Below, in pieces: positions 55,129 through 63,710 of a DNA stretch of 64,000 nucleotides. This DNA is from Actinomycetospora straminea (GTDB taxonomy: Bacteria; Actinomycetota; Actinomycetes; Mycobacteriales; Pseudonocardiaceae): the NCBI RefSeq assembly GCF_028737255.1, contig NZ_JAQZAN010000004.1:124001-188000 (forward strand), written 5' to 3'. Every line of letters starts with the position of its first letter. Position 1 is the first letter of the stretch. Under the pieces are notes generated by a model. It was not told the DNA's origin. It searched no databases and saw only the letters and a program-made list of their open reading frames with translations. Made by a program: the position numbers and the translations under genes.

Positions 55129-56331
55129 TCAGCCCGACCGGTCGCCGCGCAGCGCCTCGAGGAGCTCGTCGAGGGCGTCGAGGCGGTGGGCGCTGACCAC
55201 CGCGTCGCAGTGGGGCCACGCGGCGGCGATCCCACGGGCGAGCGGCTGGAAGTGCGGCCGGGCGGTCCGCGGGTTGGCCCACACCACGCGGTGCGCGAGG
55301 CGCTGCAGGTGGGCCATCTCGCGGCCGAGCAGCGCCGGGTCGCCGGTGTCCCAGCCGTCGGAGACGACGAGCAGGACCGCACCGCGGGCCATCCCGCGGC
55401 GCCCCCACCGGCGGGTGAACTCCGCGATCGACTCACCGATGCGGCTGCCGCCGGACCAGTCCGTCGCGAGGCTCCCGGCGCGGGCGAGGGCGTCCTCCGG
55501 CCCGCGGCGGGCGAGGGCCGGGGTCAGCCGCGTCAGGCGGGTGGCGAAGGTGAAGATCTCGGCGCGCGACGAGACCCGGGCGCACCACAGCATCTGGAGC
55601 AGGGCCCGGGCGTACGGCTCCATCGAGCCGGAGATGTCGCACAGCACGACCAGCCGCCGGGGGCGCGGGCGCCAGGTCCGCCGGGCGAGCGTCACCGGTT
55701 GCCCGCCGGTCCGGCGCGCGCGGCGCAGGGTGGCCCGCAGGTCGACGGCGGCGCCGCGCGGCGAGGCCCGGTGGCGGCGGGACGGGCGCGGCGGGGTGGC
55801 CACGCGGAACCGGCGCATCGCCACCGCGAGGGCGGCGAGCTCGGCGGGGGAGAGGTCGGCGAAGTCGCGGGCGCCGAGCCGCTCCGCCGCGCTGGCGGCC
55901 ACCGGCACCGGCCGGGGGTCGTCGTCCGCGGAGGTCTCGCCGGTGGCGGCGTCGACGCGGGGGACGCCGCCGACCGCGGCGGTGCCCCGGGCCGGGGCGG
56001 CGACGGGCGGCGGCGCGTGCTGGTCACCGCGGGAGTCCGCGGGATCGGTGGGGCCGGCCGTGTCCGTGGCGTCGCCCGCCCGGAACACCGCGTCGAACAC
56101 CGCGTCGAAGGCGGGCACGAGGGCGAGGTCGGTGAGCAGTGTGACGCGGGCGACCCAGTACAGCTCCCGCGTGCTCGCCGGGTCCGCCGCGACGACACCG
56201 GTCGCGAAGCGTGTCGCCTGCCCGACGTCGACCGGCACGCCGGCCCGCCGCAGGGCGCCGGCCAGGCGGGCGGCGAGGGTCGCCAGGTCGGGGCCGGCGC
56301 GCCCGGGCGGGTCGGGGCGGTCAGGGTCCAC
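55129..56331 (-). CDS. coxE: CoxE-like VWA-domain protein of CO dehydrogenase operon
   Basis: 400 residues. A VWA domain with MIDAS motif DISGSMEPYARALLQ (~230-245) and later SGGSRIGESIAEF, LVVSDGWDTGDPALL. An N-terminal helical part and a disordered linker (TDTAGPTDPADSRGD) precede. Family knowledge: CoxE works with the MoxR ATPase CoxD in maturation of the Cu-Mo active site. Last gene of the operon; starts 11 bp inside coxD. Confidence 0.87.
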   Translation of the reverse strand: MDPDRPDPPGRAGPDLATLAARLAGALRRAGVPVDVGQATRFATGVVAADPASTRELYWVARVTLLTDLALVPAFDAVFDAVFRAGDATDTAGPTDPADSRGDQHAPPPVAAPARGTAAVGGVPRVDAATGETSADDDPRPVPVAASAAERLGARDFADLSPAELAALAVAMRRFRVATPPRPSRRHRASPRGAAVDLRATLRRARRTGGQPVTLARRTWRPRPRRLVVLCDISGSMEPYARALLQMLWCARVSSRAEIFTFATRLTRLTPALARRGPEDALARAGSLATDWSGGSRIGESIAEFTRRWGRRGMARGAVLLVVSDGWDTGDPALLGREMAHLQRLAHRVVWANPRTARPHFQPLARGIAAAWPHCDAVVSAHRLDALDELLEALRGDRSG

Positions 56332-57202
56332 CGACGACCGACTCCAGCCCCGTCCGCAGGACGAGCTCCCGGTCCTCGTCGTGCTTGACGACCGCGCCGA
56401 GCGTACGGCGCGCCTGCTCGGCGTCGAGTCGCTCGACGCCGAGCGCCTGCAGGGCGCGCACCCAGTCGATGGCCTCGGCGAGGCCCGGTGGTTTGAGCAG
56501 GGCGGCGGTGCGGAGCCGGGCCAGCGCGTGGGCGACCTGGTCGGCGAGGACGTCCCCGACCTCCGGGACCCGGACCCGGATGATCGCCTCGACGGCGGCG
56601 GTGTCGGGGTGGGGGATCGCGTGGTGCAGGCAGCGCCGGGTCAGCGCGTCGTGCAGGTCGCGCGTCCGGTTCGAGGTGAGCACGACGACCGGTCGGTGCA
56701 CCGCCCGCCGGGTGCCGAGCTCGGGGATCGTCACCGCGCCCTCGGCGAGGAGCTCGAGCAGGTGGGCCTCGAACTCGTCGTCGGCGCGGTCGACCTCGTC
56801 GATCAGCAGGACGGCCGGTCGCGGCCCGGGGTGGGTGACCGCGGCGAGGAGCGGCCGCGCCAGCAGGAACTCCTCGCCGAACAGGTCGTCGTCGCCCAGC
56901 GGCTGACCACGGCTCTCGGCGAGCCGGATCGCGAGCAGCTGGCGGGGGTGGTTCCACTCGTAGAGCGCCTCGGCCGCGGTGAGCCCCTCGTAGCACTGCA
57001 GCCGCACCAGCGGGGTGTCCACGACCTCGGCCAGGGCGAGGGCAGCGCGGGTCTTCCCGACGCCCGGCTCGCCCTCGAGCAGCAGCGGCTGGCGCAGGGC
57101 GACGGCGAGGAACAGGGCGGTCCCCAGGCCGTCGTCGGCGAGGTAGCCGGTCGCGGCCAGCGCGGACCGCAACGACGCGACGTCGGTCGGGAGGTCCGTC
57201 AC
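56321..57202 (-). CDS. coxD: CoxD-like MoxR AAA ATPase
   Basis: 293 residues. LLLEGEPGVGKTRAALALAEV is Walker A, VLLIDEVDRADDEFEAHLLELLAEG Walker B plus sensor region, VLTSNRTRDLHDALTRRCLHH the arginine-finger region. MoxR-family chaperone for the CO dehydrogenase cofactor. GTG overlaps the XdhC gene stop (GTGA). Confidence 0.9.
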   Translation of the reverse strand: MTDLPTDVASLRSALAATGYLADDGLGTALFLAVALRQPLLLEGEPGVGKTRAALALAEVVDTPLVRLQCYEGLTAAEALYEWNHPRQLLAIRLAESRGQPLGDDDLFGEEFLLARPLLAAVTHPGPRPAVLLIDEVDRADDEFEAHLLELLAEGAVTIPELGTRRAVHRPVVVLTSNRTRDLHDALTRRCLHHAIPHPDTAAVEAIIRVRVPEVGDVLADQVAHALARLRTAALLKPPGLAEAIDWVRALQALGVERLDAEQARRTLGAVVKHDEDRELVLRTGLESVVGGP

Positions 57203-58146
57203 GAGCGGCCCGCCGCGAGGTCGACGACGGTGAAGCGCGCCGGGTCGTCGAGGAAGGCACGGCGACAGCCCGGTCCGCAGAACCACCAGGTCCGGCCGTC
57301 GACGACCGCGGACGGGTCGGCCGCCGCGCGGGCCACGGCCATCCCGCACACCGGGTCCACCGCCGGTCCGGCGCCGTCCCCGTGGTCCACGGCCGCGGGC
57401 GGTCGGGCCACCCGTTCCCGACCGGCGACCATCTCCGCGTAGATCGAGAGGGCGATCTCCGCCGGCGTCGTGGCGCCGAGGTCGAGACCGGCCGGGGTCC
57501 GCACCCGGGCGCGCTCCGACGGCGTGACGTCGAGCGCGTCGAGCACGGCCGTGCCGCGTGTCCGGCTCGCCACCAGCGCGACGTAGGGCACGCCGGCGCG
57601 CAGCGCGGCGACCAGCGCCTCGTCCTCGTCGCGTCCGTGCGCGGCGACGACCACGGCTGCCGGCGGGGACGAGGCGGACGGGTCCCCGCCGGCCCGGACG
57701 TCGAAGTCCATGGCCTCCCCGATCCGCACCAGGGCCCGGGCCACCGGGCCGTCGCCGCACACGTGCACCACCGTCGGCGGCACCATGGCCTCCAGGAAGA
57801 TCTCGAGGGTGCCGCCGGACAGGCACGGGTTGTCGACCGTGATCACGCCCTCCCGCTCCGCCCCGCCGATGTCGACCGGTGGCGTCGCCGCGTCCCCGCC
57901 GGCCGGGACGATCCGCAGCAGGGTCGAGCTGCGGTCGCGGAGCAGGCGCAGCCCCTCCACCCGCACCGTCGACTCGGCGCAGGCCCCGCCCACGAACCCC
58001 TCGAGGGTGCCGTCGGGCAGGACGAGCGCGCTGTCGCCGGCCCGGGCGCTCGTGGGGCTCTGGGCCCGGACGACGGTGGCGAGCACGAAGGGTGTCCCGG
58101 CGTCGCGCAGCGCCCCGGCACGACGGAGGACGTGCGCGGTGGTCAC
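57199..58146 (-). CDS. XdhC/CoxI-family maturation protein fused to a YHS domain
   Basis: 315 residues. The XdhC part (~1-250) has FVLATVVRAQSPTSARAGDSALVLPDG, FVGGACAESTV, VITVDNPCLSGGTLEIFLE and a Rossmann half (TVVHVCGDGPVARALVRI; TPAGLDLGATTPAEIALSI). A C-terminal YHS domain (DPVCGMAVARAA, WWFCGPGCRRAFLDDP) carries a Cys trio suited to metal or copper handling. XdhC proteins load sulfurated Mo cofactor; the fused YHS could assist copper delivery (inference). GTGA overlaps on both sides. Confidence 0.88.
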   Translation of the reverse strand: MTTAHVLRRAGALRDAGTPFVLATVVRAQSPTSARAGDSALVLPDGTLEGFVGGACAESTVRVEGLRLLRDRSSTLLRIVPAGGDAATPPVDIGGAEREGVITVDNPCLSGGTLEIFLEAMVPPTVVHVCGDGPVARALVRIGEAMDFDVRAGGDPSASSPPAAVVVAAHGRDEDEALVAALRAGVPYVALVASRTRGTAVLDALDVTPSERARVRTPAGLDLGATTPAEIALSIYAEMVAGRERVARPPAAVDHGDGAGPAVDPVCGMAVARAAADPSAVVDGRTWWFCGPGCRRAFLDDPARFTVVDLAAGRS

Positions 58147-60602
58147 GTGATCGCGAGGTCGGTGCGCAGGGGACGACCCTGGGCGGCGCACCAGACGGCG
58201 GCCGGGGTCAGCGGCATGTCGGCGTGCCGAACCCCGTAGGGCGCCAGTGCGTCGATCACCGCGTTCACGATCGCGGGCGGCGAGCCGACCGTGGCCGACT
58301 CCCCGATGCCCTTGGCGCCGATCGGGTGGTGCGGCGACGGGGTCACGGTCTCGCCGAGCTCCCAGGACGGGCACTCCAGGGAGGTCGGCAGCAGGTAGTC
58401 CATCATCGACCCGCCCAGGCAGTTGCCGTCGAGGTCGAACGCGATGCCTTGCATCAGCGCCATCCCGACGCCGTCGGCGAGCCCCCCGTGGATCTGTCCC
58501 TCGACGATCATCGGGTTGATGCGCACGCCGCAGTCGTCGACGGCCACGAACCGCCGGACGTCGACCGCGCCCGTGCCGGGGTCGACGTCGACGACGCAGA
58601 CGTAGGCGCCGCACGGGTAGGTGAGGTTGGGCGGGTTGTAGACGCACGTGGCGTCCAGGTGGCCCTCGACGCCCTCGGGCAGCTCGAGGTTCGAGTGCGC
58701 GGCCATGGCGATCTCGGCCATCGACCGGGACGCCTCGGGGTCACCGGCGACCTGCCAGCGCCCGTCGTGCCACTCGAGGTCCTCGGGCGCGACCTCGAGC
58801 ATGGTCGCGGCCACGATGCGCGCCCGCTCGCGGACCTTGCGGGCGACGACCGCGGTAGCGGCGCCCGAGACCGGTGTCGAGCGGGAGCCGTAGGTGCCCA
58901 GCCCGAACGGCGTGAGGTCGGTGTCGCCGTGCACCACCTCGACGTCGTCGGGGGAGATCCCCAGCTCCTGCGCGACGATCTGCGCGAACGTCGTCTCGTG
59001 CCCCTGCCCCTGGCTCTGCGCGGAGATGCCGAGGACGGCCTTGCCGGTGGGGTGCACCCGCAGGTCGGCGCCGTCGGCCATGCCGAGCCCGAGGATGTCC
59101 ATCGACCGGCGCGGGCCGGCGCCCACGGCCTCGGTGAAGAAGCTGAGCCCGATCCCCATGAGGCGCACGCGTTCCCCGGCCTCGTGGCGGCGGCGCCGGT
59201 CGGCCTGTTCCGCGCGCAGCGCCTCGTACCCGGCCTTCTCCAGCGCGACCTGCAAGGTGTGCGGGTAGTCGCCCGAGTCGTACTCCCACCCCGTGGCGCT
59301 GCGGTAGGGGAACTGGTCGGGACGCAGGAGGTTGCGCATCCGCAGCTCGGCGGGGTCCATCCCGAGGTCGTGGGCGACGACGTCGACCATCCGCTCGACG
59401 AGGTACACGGCCTCGGTGATCCGGAACGAGCAGGCGTAGGCGACGCCGCCGGACGCCTTGTTGGTGTACACCCCCGTCACCGCACAGTGCGCGGCCTCGA
59501 GGTCGTAGGAGCCGGTGAACACCCCGAAGAAGCCGGCCGGGAACTTCGTCGGCTGGGCGGTGGCGTTGAACGCGCCGTGGTCGGCCAGCACGTCGACCCG
59601 CACCGCGCGGATCGTGCCCTCGTCGGTCACCGCCACCTCGCCGCGCATGTGGTAGTCGCGGGCGAAGGAGGTGCTCATGAGGTTCTCGGAGCGGTCCTCC
59701 ATCCACTTGACCGGCTTGCCGGTGACGATCGAGGCGACGATCGCGCACACGTAGCCGGGGTAGATGCCGACCTTGTTGCCGAAGCCCCCGCCGATGTCGG
59801 GGGACACGACGCGGATCTTGTGCTCGGGCAGGCCGGCGACCAGCGCGTAGAGCGTCCGGTGCGCATGCGGGGCCTGCGTGGTGGTCCAGAGCGTGAGCTT
59901 GCCGGTCACCGGGTCCATGTCGGCGATCGCGCCGCAGGTCTCCAGGGGTGCCGGGTGGACCCGCGGGTAGAGGATGTCCGCGGTGACGACGCGCTGGTCG
60001 GGCGCGGCCTCGGCCTCGGCGAACACCCGGTCGGTGGCCGCGGAGTCGCCGGACTCCCAGTCGAAGATGTGGTTGTCGGCCTGGCCGTCCTTGTCGTCGC
60101 GCACCACCGGCGTGCCCGCCTCGAGGGCGCGCCGCGCGTCGATGACCGGGTCGAGCGGCTCGTACTGCACGTCGATGAGGTCGAGCGCGTCCCGCGCGGC
60201 GTACTTGTCGTCGGCGACGACGAAGGCGACCTCCTGGCCCTGGAACCGGACCTTGTCGGTGGCCAGCACCGCCTGCGTGTCGTTCGACAGCGTCGGCATC
60301 CACGCCAGGCCGAGCCCCGCCAGGGTCTCGCCGGTGATCACGGCGTGGACCTTCGGGTGCGCCTCGGCGGCGCTGGTGTCCACCGCGGTGATGCGGGCGT
60401 GGGCCAGCGGGCTGCGCAGCACCGCGCCGTGGAGCATGCCGGGCAGCACGACGTCGTCGACGTAGCGGCCCCGCCCCCGCACGAAGCGCGCGTCCTCCTT
60501 GCGCTTCATCGAGCCGTAGCCCCGCGGCGTCTCGGCCTCGGCGTGGATCTGGACCGCCGGGTCCTGCACGCCGGGGATGCGGCTGTCGTCGATGCTGGTC
60601 AC
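58143..60602 (-). CDS. coxL: aerobic CO dehydrogenase large subunit (Mo-Cu), form I
   Basis: 819 residues, usual length. The active-site loop is AYACSFR at 388-394, fitting the form I consensus AYXCSFR with the copper-binding Cys391. Form II would be AYXGAGR. DIGGGFGNKVGIYPGY and the C-terminal KGIGESATVGSPPAIVNAVIDAL (Mo-adjacent Glu) are present. It oxidises CO to CO2 with CoxM and CoxS. GTG at 60602 overlaps coxS (GTGA). Confidence 0.92.
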   Translation of the reverse strand: MTSIDDSRIPGVQDPAVQIHAEAETPRGYGSMKRKEDARFVRGRGRYVDDVVLPGMLHGAVLRSPLAHARITAVDTSAAEAHPKVHAVITGETLAGLGLAWMPTLSNDTQAVLATDKVRFQGQEVAFVVADDKYAARDALDLIDVQYEPLDPVIDARRALEAGTPVVRDDKDGQADNHIFDWESGDSAATDRVFAEAEAAPDQRVVTADILYPRVHPAPLETCGAIADMDPVTGKLTLWTTTQAPHAHRTLYALVAGLPEHKIRVVSPDIGGGFGNKVGIYPGYVCAIVASIVTGKPVKWMEDRSENLMSTSFARDYHMRGEVAVTDEGTIRAVRVDVLADHGAFNATAQPTKFPAGFFGVFTGSYDLEAAHCAVTGVYTNKASGGVAYACSFRITEAVYLVERMVDVVAHDLGMDPAELRMRNLLRPDQFPYRSATGWEYDSGDYPHTLQVALEKAGYEALRAEQADRRRRHEAGERVRLMGIGLSFFTEAVGAGPRRSMDILGLGMADGADLRVHPTGKAVLGISAQSQGQGHETTFAQIVAQELGISPDDVEVVHGDTDLTPFGLGTYGSRSTPVSGAATAVVARKVRERARIVAATMLEVAPEDLEWHDGRWQVAGDPEASRSMAEIAMAAHSNLELPEGVEGHLDATCVYNPPNLTYPCGAYVCVVDVDPGTGAVDVRRFVAVDDCGVRINPMIVEGQIHGGLADGVGMALMQGIAFDLDGNCLGGSMMDYLLPTSLECPSWELGETVTPSPHHPIGAKGIGESATVGSPPAIVNAVIDALAPYGVRHADMPLTPAAVWCAAQGRPLRTDLAIT

Positions 60603-61087
60603 GGGGCCACCTCGCTCTGCTGCTCGGCCTGGGTCCTCTCGGCGGCCCACCGCACCGACCGCACGATGTTCTCGTAGCCGGTGCAGCGGCAGATCTGTCC
60701 GGAGATGGCCTCCCGGATCGTCGCGGGGGAGGGGTCGGGGTCGCGGTCGAGCAGGGCCCGGGTCGTCATGAGCATCCCCGGGGTGCAGAAGCCGCACTGC
60801 AGGCCGTGACAGGTCACGAACCCCTCCTGCACCGGGTCGAGCTCGGCGCCATGGGCGAGGCCCTCCACGGTGTCGACCGACGCGCCGTCGGCCATCACCG
60901 CGAGCACGGTGCAGGACTTGACCGGGACCCCGTCGAGGCGGACCACGCAGGCCCCACAGTTGGTGGTGTCGCAGCCCCAGTGGGTGCCGGTGAGGCGGAG
61001 CTCGTCGCGCAGGAAGTGGGTGAGCAGCAGGCGGGGTTCGACGTCACGGGTCTGCGGCACCCCGTTGACGCGGACGGTGATCTCCAT
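60599..61087 (-). CDS. coxS: CO dehydrogenase small subunit (two 2Fe-2S)
   Basis: 162 residues. N-terminal plant-type cluster Cys C39, C44, C47, C59 (GCDTTNCGACVV..SC); C-terminal cluster C98, C101, C133, C135 (CGFC; CRC). Transfers electrons from the Mo-Cu site to the FAD in CoxM. ATG 1 nt after the coxM stop. Confidence 0.95.
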   Translation of the reverse strand: MEITVRVNGVPQTRDVEPRLLLTHFLRDELRLTGTHWGCDTTNCGACVVRLDGVPVKSCTVLAVMADGASVDTVEGLAHGAELDPVQEGFVTCHGLQCGFCTPGMLMTTRALLDRDPDPSPATIREAISGQICRCTGYENIVRSVRWAAERTQAEQQSEVAP

Positions 61088-61088
61088 G

Positions 61089-61961
61089 TCAGGCCTCTCC
61101 TCGGGCGCGTGCGGTGGCGCGCTGGAGCGTGCGGGTCACCAGCTCGCCGACGAGGTGGCGCTTGTAGTCGACGGGTCCGCGCTGGTCGGCCGACGGCGAG
61201 CAGTGCTCGGCCGCGACCCGGGCGGCGGCGGCGAAGGCGTCGTCGGTGGCGGGGCCGCCGCGCAGGGCGTCCTCGGCCTCCGGGGCGACGAAGTGCGGGG
61301 CGCCCACGGCGGTCAGGCCGATGCCGACGTCGACGACGGTGTCGCCGTCGAGGGTCACGACCGCCCCGGCCGACGCCACGGCCCAGTCCCCGGCCCGGCG
61401 TTCGATCTTCTGGTAGGCGCTCCCGGTCGCCGCACGGATCGGGACCCGCACCTCGAGCAGCAGCTCGCCGTGGGCCACGGCGGTCTCGTAGGGACCGTGG
61501 TGGAACTCGCGGACCGGGACGACGCGCTCGCCGTCGGCCGAGCGGATCACCACCGAGGCGCGGAGGGCGGAGAACGCCGCCGAGAGGTCCTCCGACGGGT
61601 CGGCCTGGCAGAGCGAGCCGCCGACCGTGCCGCGGTTGCGCACGATCGGGTCGGCGATGAGGCGCTCGGCGTCGGCGAGGATCGGGAAGTGCTCGCGCAC
61701 GACGGGGGAGTCGAGGACCTCGCCGTGGCGCACCATGGCTCCCAGGCGCACCTCGTCGCCCTGCACGGCCACGCCGGTGAGCTCGGAGAGACCGTTGATG
61801 TCGATGAGCGCGGTCGGTTCGGCGAGGCGGAGCTTCATCATGGGGATGAGGCTGTGCCCGCCGGCGACGACGAGGGCGTCGGGTCCGTGGCGGCGCAGCA
61901 GCGCGATCGCCTCGTCGACGCTGCCGGCCTTCGCGTAGGCGAACTGGGCGGGGACCTGCAT
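61089..61961 (-). CDS. coxM: CO dehydrogenase medium subunit (FAD)
   Basis: 290 residues. FAD-binding VVAGGHSLIPMMKLRLAEPTALIDI and NRGTVGGSLCQADPSEDL match the CutM/CoxM type; the C-terminal CODH FAD domain has SAYQKIERRAGDWAVASAG. Passes electrons to quinone. ATG with GAGGGG six bases upstream. First gene of the operon. Confidence 0.94.
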   Translation of the reverse strand: MQVPAQFAYAKAGSVDEAIALLRRHGPDALVVAGGHSLIPMMKLRLAEPTALIDINGLSELTGVAVQGDEVRLGAMVRHGEVLDSPVVREHFPILADAERLIADPIVRNRGTVGGSLCQADPSEDLSAAFSALRASVVIRSADGERVVPVREFHHGPYETAVAHGELLLEVRVPIRAATGSAYQKIERRAGDWAVASAGAVVTLDGDTVVDVGIGLTAVGAPHFVAPEAEDALRGGPATDDAFAAAARVAAEHCSPSADQRGPVDYKRHLVGELVTRTLQRATARARGEA

Positions 61962-62136
61962 GGGTTTCCCCTCGGTGGTGGGAGACGGAGCGGGGCCGGT
62001 GTGGTGGTCGGCCTCACCACGACGAGTGTGGGCGAGGTCACTGTCGTCGACGTCCCGCATGTTGGGACAGTCGGAGTTGAGCGATCGCTCAACCGGCCGC
62101 TGGCCGCCCCTCGGGGGCTGCACGAGACTCGTGTGG
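61962..62136. promoter_or_regulatory. divergent coxM/LysR control region
   Basis: 175 bp. An 18-bp perfect palindrome GTTGAGCGATCGCTCAAC at 62076-62093 and a second dyad GTCCC-N7-GGGAC at 62052-62068 lie between the genes. The first is even-spaced, so not a strict T-N11-A LysR box. Likely binding sites for the LysR protein (inference). Confidence 0.6.
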
Positions 62137-63081
62137 GTGACGTTGACCCAGCTGCACACCTTCGTGCTCGTCGCCCGTCTGGGGACGGTGCGAGCGGCGG
62201 CCGAGGCGCTCGGCGTCACGGACTCCGCGGTGTCGCAGGCCCTGTCGGTGCTCCGCAAGCACCTCGACGACCCCCTCGTCGTGCGGGTCGAGGGCCGGAT
62301 GGAGCCGACGCCGGCCGGGGTGCGCCTGCTCGGGCTGGCGTCGCAGATGGTGGCCCTGGGCGCCGAGGCGGAGGCCGCGGTGCGCACCGCCCAGGGGCGC
62401 GCCGAGGAACTGCGGGTGGTGACCACCTCGGTCACCGCGGAGTTCGTCGCCGGGCCCGTGACCGCGGCGTTCGACGCCCGCGGCGGTGGCTTCGACGTCT
62501 CGACCGGGGTGGCGTCCACCGCCGAGCTCGAGGTCCTCGTGGCCAACCGGCTCGCCGACGTCGCCCTCGGCCCGGCGCTCGGCGCCGACCCCGGTCTCCG
62601 GCTGGCGTCCGAACCGGTGCTGCGCACCCAGCTGGTCGCCGTCGCCGCCCCCGGGCTGCGCCTCGCGGGTCGCCCCGCGGGCTGGCCCTGGCTGGCGGAC
62701 CCGAGCGCGGGGGACCCGGACAGCGAGACCAGCGAGCTCCTGCGCCGCCTCGGCGTGCCGGAGGACCGGGTGCGGGTGTTCGGCTCCCACGCCGGCGCCT
62801 GGGACACGGCGGTGGCCGGCGGCGGCGTCGCCGTGGCGACGGCGCACCTGGTCAACCCGCAGGTCCGCCGGGGCGATCTGCGGGTCGTGCCGACCCCGGC
62901 CACCCCGCTCGCGGGAGCCTGGCACGCCACGACCCTGCGCCCGGAGCTGCGCGGCGCGGGCGCCGCGGCGTTCCTGCGCTTCCTCACGACGCCCGAGGCG
63001 ATGGCGTTGATGCGGTCCCCCCACGGCGGGGTGGTGCCCTCCCGGTTCCGGCCACCGGTGTACGTCACGATCTGGAACTAG
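62137..63081 (+). CDS. LysR-family regulator, probable CO dehydrogenase operon control
   Basis: 314 residues. HTH at ~1-60: LTQLHTFVLVARLGTVRAAAEALGVTDSAVSQALSVLRKHLDDPLVVRV. Effector domain follows (EELRVVTTSVTAEFVAG, VATAHLVNPQVRRGDLRVV). GTG at 62137 is chosen at the HTH start; GTG at 62131 is possible. Divergent from coxM, the usual place for a LysR activator. Confidence 0.85.
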   Translation: MTLTQLHTFVLVARLGTVRAAAEALGVTDSAVSQALSVLRKHLDDPLVVRVEGRMEPTPAGVRLLGLASQMVALGAEAEAAVRTAQGRAEELRVVTTSVTAEFVAGPVTAAFDARGGGFDVSTGVASTAELEVLVANRLADVALGPALGADPGLRLASEPVLRTQLVAVAAPGLRLAGRPAGWPWLADPSAGDPDSETSELLRRLGVPEDRVRVFGSHAGAWDTAVAGGGVAVATAHLVNPQVRRGDLRVVPTPATPLAGAWHATTLRPELRGAGAAAFLRFLTTPEAMALMRSPHGGVVPSRFRPPVYVTIWN

Positions 63082-63083
63082 CC

Positions 63084-63690
63084 GCCCGACGATCGCGCGA
63101 GGGAGGCTGCTGGCGACCACGAGCGCCGAGGAGGTGGCCATCGCCCCGCCCGCGACGCGGGCTGAGCAGGCCCCCCGGGGCGACGGGGAGGGCGGCGACG
63201 TTGTGGGCGAAGGCCCGGGCGAGGTCGCGGCGGATGGTGCGGCGGCTGGCGCGCGCGAGGGCGAGTGCCGCGGGGACGACGCCGAGCCCGTCCCGCACGA
63301 GCACCATGTCGGCGGCACCGATCGCGACGTCGGTGCCCGAGCCCATCGCCGGTCCGAGGTCGGCCGGGGCGAGCGCGGGGGCGTCGTTCACCCCGTCCCC
63401 GAGCATCGCCACCGACACCCCCGCGGCGCGCAGCCGGTCGATCTCCGCCGCCTTCTCGTCGGGGGTGACGCCGGTGACCACGTCGTCCACCCCGACGGTG
63501 ACGCCGTCCGCGAGCGCGAAGGCGCCGACCACCCCGGAGCCGCGACCGACCAGCACCGTGGTGTAGCCCCCGCGTTCCCACCGCGCGGTGCACGCGGCGA
63601 TGTCCCGGGAAGGTGCGAGGCCCTCGGCGCCGAGCAGGCGCACCGAGCCGACGCCGTCGCGTCGACGGGGATGCGGGAGGTCTGCTTCAC
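63084..63690 (-). pseudogene. remnant of a metal-transporting P-type ATPase
   Basis: The C-terminal part of a P1B-type ATPase is recognisable: PDEKAAEIDRLRAAG, MLGDGVNDAPALAPADLGPAMG (hinge motif), GTDVAIGAADMVLVRDGL and RRTIRRDLARAFAHNVAALPVA. After ~63165 a one-base shift moves the rest (RVAGGAMATSSALVVASSL) to another frame. The phosphorylation site (DKTGT) and N-terminal membrane region are missing, and the TGD segment looks deleted. Non-functional. Confidence 0.75.
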
Positions 63691-63710
63691 CGGGGCGAGG
63701 GTGGGCGGTC

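Noticed and set aside
62076-62093. Canonical LysR T-N11-A box
   Set aside because: The palindrome is even-spaced and gives N12 between the matching T and A, so the rule is not met.
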